Below are positions 60,546 through 64,000 of a DNA stretch of 64,000 nucleotides, piece by piece. How positions within the stretch are numbered: position 1 is the first letter of the stretch; every line of letters begins with the position of its first letter. Source of the stretch: Oryza sativa Japonica Group (lineage: Eukaryota; Streptophyta; Magnoliopsida; Poales; Poaceae); assembly GCF_034140825.1 (NCBI RefSeq), contig NC_089036.1, forward strand, positions 1,445,001 to 1,509,000, written 5' to 3'. The notes beneath the pieces are model-generated. The model was not told the DNA's origin. It made no database searches and saw only the letters and a list, made by a program, of their open reading frames with translations. Position numbers and translations under genes: made by a program.

Positions 60546-61021
60546 TGTTTGATGCACGATATCAACTTAAGAAAGATACACTACAACAAGAACCCCCCTC
60601 TAGCAATACATGCTTGGCAACGCATTAAGCATGCGTTGCCAAAATGCGACCCTAGCAACGCTTAGCAGTGGGTGAGCCCAATTTGCAATAGATAATATGT
60701 GTTGCAGAACATGCGTTGCAGAGATTGAGTATCTTGCAACGACCGAATCCACTTTACAACAGATATCATGCGTTGCAATGGTCTTGATGCCCTGTAAAAA
60801 CTTTTGGAATAAGCGAACTTATTGTATTTTTTAAAATAATCGAGTGAGATATTTATTTTTCATTTCGGACCTCTAGCGAACTGTTTTTTAAAAGAAATTA
60901 TCAAGTGAGTTGCTTTTTTTTCCTGTTAAAACTTTTGGACTAAGCATGCTTTTTAAAAAATAATAATAACTGAGCGAGCTGCTGATACCTGATATGAATA
61001 AATTAGGGGGGCAAAGATGCA

Positions 61022-61090
61022 AACAGAGGATTCGAACCTGGGTCTCAAGGATAGAATGTGCGCAACCCAACCAACTGAGCTAATCACATT
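61022..61090 (-). pseudogene. tRNA-like remnant inside the CACTA element
   Basis: On the minus strand ATTAGCTCAGTTGGTTGGG reads as an A box and CAGGTTCGAATCCTC as a B box with about the right spacing, but the acceptor and anticodon arms do not form cleanly. Probably not a functional tRNA; could still recruit TFIIIC. Confidence 0.5.
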
Positions 61091-61951
61091 TCTTATTAAA
61101 TGATTTCTTTAGATGTTTATATCATAACAACTAAAATACGATCTGTGAAATTAGCACTTTAGCAGGCAACCTTAGTCTCCCACTTTCTCTCCTCTCCTCT
61201 CCTCTCGTGTCTCTCACCTCACCCAACACGCACGAGAGCGCCGCCCCATCCTGTTCCCACACCGCATCTCATTTTCTTCTCACGCACTCGCACATCACTG
61301 CCACGGCGCACACCGACGGCCAGCGGCGCGTTCTCAGCAGCGGCGGCGGCGAGCCCGCGAGGGGATCGGCCGCGGCAGGCCGGCGACGGGCCGAGGCTGA
61401 CGACAGCGGGTCAACGGCAAGCACGGTCCTTTTCTTAGCCACTTCTCATAGGTTGATTCCCCATTTGGCCCCAAATCCAGGTCAGTGTCAGATCCAGGTC
61501 AATGTCAACTTTTTTTAATTATTCAGGTTTGTTGCATCATGAGTCTATCTGATTGAGTTTAATAACACCTGCAGATTTTTCTTGTTCATCCGAACGGATA
61601 TTTGGAACATAGGTTTTAAACGCATGTGCTTCTAGAGTCATCATCTGTAGATTAACTAGAGGTAATTTATAGTAAGGAATTTAACTTGGAGATGACAGCT
61701 TTGACATTAGATTGCTGGATGTTTTTTCTGTAAATTGATTTAACTCTTCTCTATTTTTGCAGAGTAAAAGCTTTTGTTTCAGTGTATAAAGGAGGTCTAT
61801 TAGGTTGTGACAAAATTAGCTGACACTGATTTTATACTGGTATTTTTCTAATTGCCCTATTTTTGCTACATCATGATCATAAGAGACAATTCCTTGTCAT
61901 TGTTATTATCTACAAGAACCTGAAATATCAAATTTTTTTATATAGGTCGAA

Positions 61952-64000
61952 ATGGATTTAGAAACCATCAAGATTCTTTTGCGCTACCCTAGAGGTTCTG
62001 TTGAGTACTTAGCTGGAGTAGATGGATTTCTTGAATTTGCATATAAAGATAAGTTAGAGGATACAAAGATTTATTGTCCATGTGAAACATGCGTACATAC
62101 TATGCTACTTTCAAAAAATGATGTCTATGATCATTTGGTGTGCAATGGAATGCTTCAGAGTTATAACCAATGGGATTTTCATGGTGAGTCTTCAGAGGAG
62201 CAAATTAGGAACCAACAACCACAGCCTCACAATGAAGACATGCGTGCTAACATGCACGAATTAATTAATGACTCACTTAGGACTGTGTATGACGACATGC
62301 CTATGAGTGATTCTGCAGATTCGCCATGTACACACACTGATGGACCAAATTTAGAAGCTCAAGCATTTTATGAGTTGGTGAAAGATTCAAAGAAGCCTTT
62401 ATGGGATGGATGTGAACTATCACACTTATCTCTGCTAGTGCTTTTGTTCAATATGAAATCCATGAACAAATGGAGTGATAAATCATTTGGAGATCTACTT
62501 GATATTCTTCACATGGCAATTCCAAATGGAAAAGAATTGCCAAAAAACTTTTATGAGGCTAAGAAGGTGGTTTCAAAATTTGGTCTAGATTATCAACAAA
62601 TTCATGCATGTCCCAATAACTGTCAGCTGTTTTGGAAAGAGAAGGTTAATGATGATTTTTGTTCAACTTGTAAGGCTTCTAGATGGAAAGATAAAAAACC
62701 AGAAACCAAGTTAACGAAGAAAGAAAGAAAGAAAGCAACACCAATCAAAGTCTTACGATATTTTCCAATAAAGGAGAGGCTGAAAAGATTGTTCATGTGT
62801 AGAGAAACAGCATCGCTCCCACGTTGGCATGATGAAGAGCGCTTAGTAGAGGATGGTGTGCTTCGACATCCAGCTGATTCTCCGGCATGGAAGAACTTTG
62901 ATAAAAGATTCAAGCAATTTGCATCTGATTCTCGTAATATACGATTTGGGTTAGCTACAGATGGGTTTAACCCATATGGTATGTTGAGCTCTACCTATAG
63001 TTGCTGGCCAGTTGTTTTAGTAATATATAATCTTCCACCATGGCTCTGCATGAAGGAACCTAATCTTCTAATGCCATTAATAATTCCTGGGCCCAAAAGT
63101 CCTGGAGATAACATTCATGTTTTCCTCTAGCCGCTTCTAGAAGATTTAAGAGACATATTTGCCAATGGCATTTCCACATATGATGCATTTAGAAATGAAA
63201 CTTTTAATTTGAGGGTAGCTGTACTGTGGACTATAAATGACTTGCCAGCTTTAGGAATGCTTGCTTCACATATGGTGCATGGAGAATTTGCATGCCCGCC
63301 TTGTGGTCCAAATGTATGGTCCAAACGTTTGGCACATGGGAAGAAATCTTGTTTTATGGGTCATTGTCGATTTTTGCCACCTAATCATGAATTTCGTTTT
63401 GATAGAAATTCTTTGGATGGAACCACAGAGATTAGTACAGAGCCTATGACTTACTATGGGCGTCTGGTATTGGATGAAATAAATTCTATCGGTGATTTTA
63501 AGAAGTCAAAAACTTATAAGGCAGTAAGTAGTTTATTCACACTACCTTACTAGGATGTCAATCTTCTTCGGCATAATCTTGATGTGATGCAATATTTATG
63601 GTACACTTCTAAATTTAGAATGAAAGTCAAAGGATAATCTCCAAGCTCATCTTGATCTCAAGGAAATGAACATTAGAGGGGAGCTCCATCCACAACAAAG
63701 AACTTCAAGCAAGTTCTACTTACCACCTGCCAGCTTTACTATGTCCAAAAGTGAGAAGCAATTGTTCTGTAAAGTTCTTAGGGATATAAAAGTTCCTGAT
63801 GGCTATTCTTCAAACATATCTAGATGTGTGAACTCTGCTGAAGGAAAAATTCATGGGCTCAAAACACATGATTGCCATGTTCTAATGCAACAATTGATGC
63901 CAATTGCTTTGAGGGGTATTCTTCCCAATGAAGTCACATCTGTCTTGTTTGACTTATCTGCTTACTTTCGAGGAATATGTTCAAAAGTTCTCCATGTTGA
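61952..64000 (+). pseudogene. Decayed TNP2-type CACTA transposase
   Basis: The first 392 codons (61952-63130) are open. The N-terminal transposase-associated domain shows YCPCETCVH and DVYDHLVCNGM. The tnp2 domain follows with KWSDKSFGDLLDIL, CPNNCQLFWKE, CKASRWKD, KVLRYFPIKERLKRLF, DGVLRHPADSPAWK, RFGLATDGFNPYG and IPGPKSPGDNIHV. A TAG at 63128-63130 stands where the family continues with a Gln or similar residue. The reading then resumes with TINDLPALGM and GEFACPPC and meets another TAG at 63551-63553 (LPY-stop, expected Trp). After a frame change with a small deletion near 63590-63630, the frame DNLQAHLDLKEMNIRGELHP runs to the window edge. So it is unlikely to make active transposase by itself. 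Confidence 0.88.

Larger units (their letters stand above)
47934..60578 (+). ncRNA. Candidate cluster of 21-nt phasiRNA precursor (21-PHAS) loci
   Basis: About 12.6 kb with no credible coding gene. Instead it holds repeated, diverged non-coding units all in plus orientation. Two shared upstream blocks recur. Block A contains TGTATGCATGTTTCCGTTTT and GCTGATCACAAT; it lies at about 52560-52970 and 60120-60520, and truncated at 58260-58440. Block B contains ATGGTCATATAA and GCTAGCTCAnAAACACA; its pieces lie at about 48597, 49435, 54463 and 54636. Units end in a site resembling the complement of rice miR2118, of which the clearest are at 49612, 55209, 56771 and 60524. Known biology: in grasses miR2118 cuts such long non-coding RNAs, RDR6 and DCL4 then make 21-nt phased siRNAs loaded by MEL1-type Argonaute in premeiotic anthers, and the loci cluster in the genome. 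Unit ends and transcript limits cannot be read from sequence. Confidence 0.72.
60579..64000 (+). mobile_element. CACTA (EN/Spm) transposon, 5' part
   Basis: Starts with the canonical CACTACAACAAGAA terminus; ATA at 60576-60578 is the candidate 3-bp duplication (the other copy lies outside). The next 200 bp carry subterminal repeats of GCGTTGC/GCAACGC in both orientations. A GC-rich leader (61160-61440) and intron-like AT-rich sequence precede a TNP2-type transposase frame. The 3' end is not in the window. Confidence 0.93.

Noticed and set aside
61207-61518. 103-codon ORF in the CACTA leader
   Set aside because: Low-complexity, out of line with any CACTA protein, probably leader sequence.

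Overview
The window reads as nuclear DNA of rice (Oryza sativa or a very close relative). It has grass-style GC-rich first exons, many short GT-AG introns, a very high density of Stowaway/Tourist MITEs with TA or TWA-type duplications, an EN/Spm (CACTA) element, a MULE with a 9-bp duplication, and proteins that read as grass orthologues. From memory, not checked, the gene order (PRPP synthase, XTH, small HSP, bZIP, DnaJ, ARF, SINA) resembles the distal short arm of rice chromosome 2.

Left part, 1-31 kb. A chloroplast-type ribose-phosphate pyrophosphokinase (minus, 3' end outside the window) is followed by a xyloglucan endotransglucosylase/hydrolase, a plant-conserved protein of unknown function, an intronless small heat-shock protein, a second conserved unknown, a 13-exon G-box-binding bZIP, and on the minus strand a large 13-exon gene that looks like ATRIP/SUV2, the ATR checkpoint partner.

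Middle part, 31-47 kb. A class II DnaJ gene (minus) carries a 1.6-kb non-autonomous MULE and a 198-bp Helitron-like element in its introns. It shares a divergent upstream region with an ARF-family GTPase, whose 3' leader-like region hides a 54-codon membrane-peptide ORF. Then come tRNA-Ser(GCU) and a SINA/SINAT RING-type E3 ligase (both minus). Two introns, in the PRPP synthase and DnaJ genes, need GC-AG splicing.

Right part, 47-60.6 kb. There is no credible protein gene here. The sequence is instead a dispersed array of related non-coding units. Five to eight of them carry a plus-strand site complementary to the reproductive microRNA miR2118 (core GGAGGCATCAGGAA or close variants). I interpret this as a cluster of 21-nt phasiRNA (21-PHAS) precursor loci of the kind transcribed in premeiotic grass anthers. 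MITEs are inserted into and beside the units, one directly touching a target site, and a CACTA element begins 34 bp after the last site.

60.6-64 kb is the 5' part of that CACTA element with a decayed TNP2-type transposase; it runs off the window.
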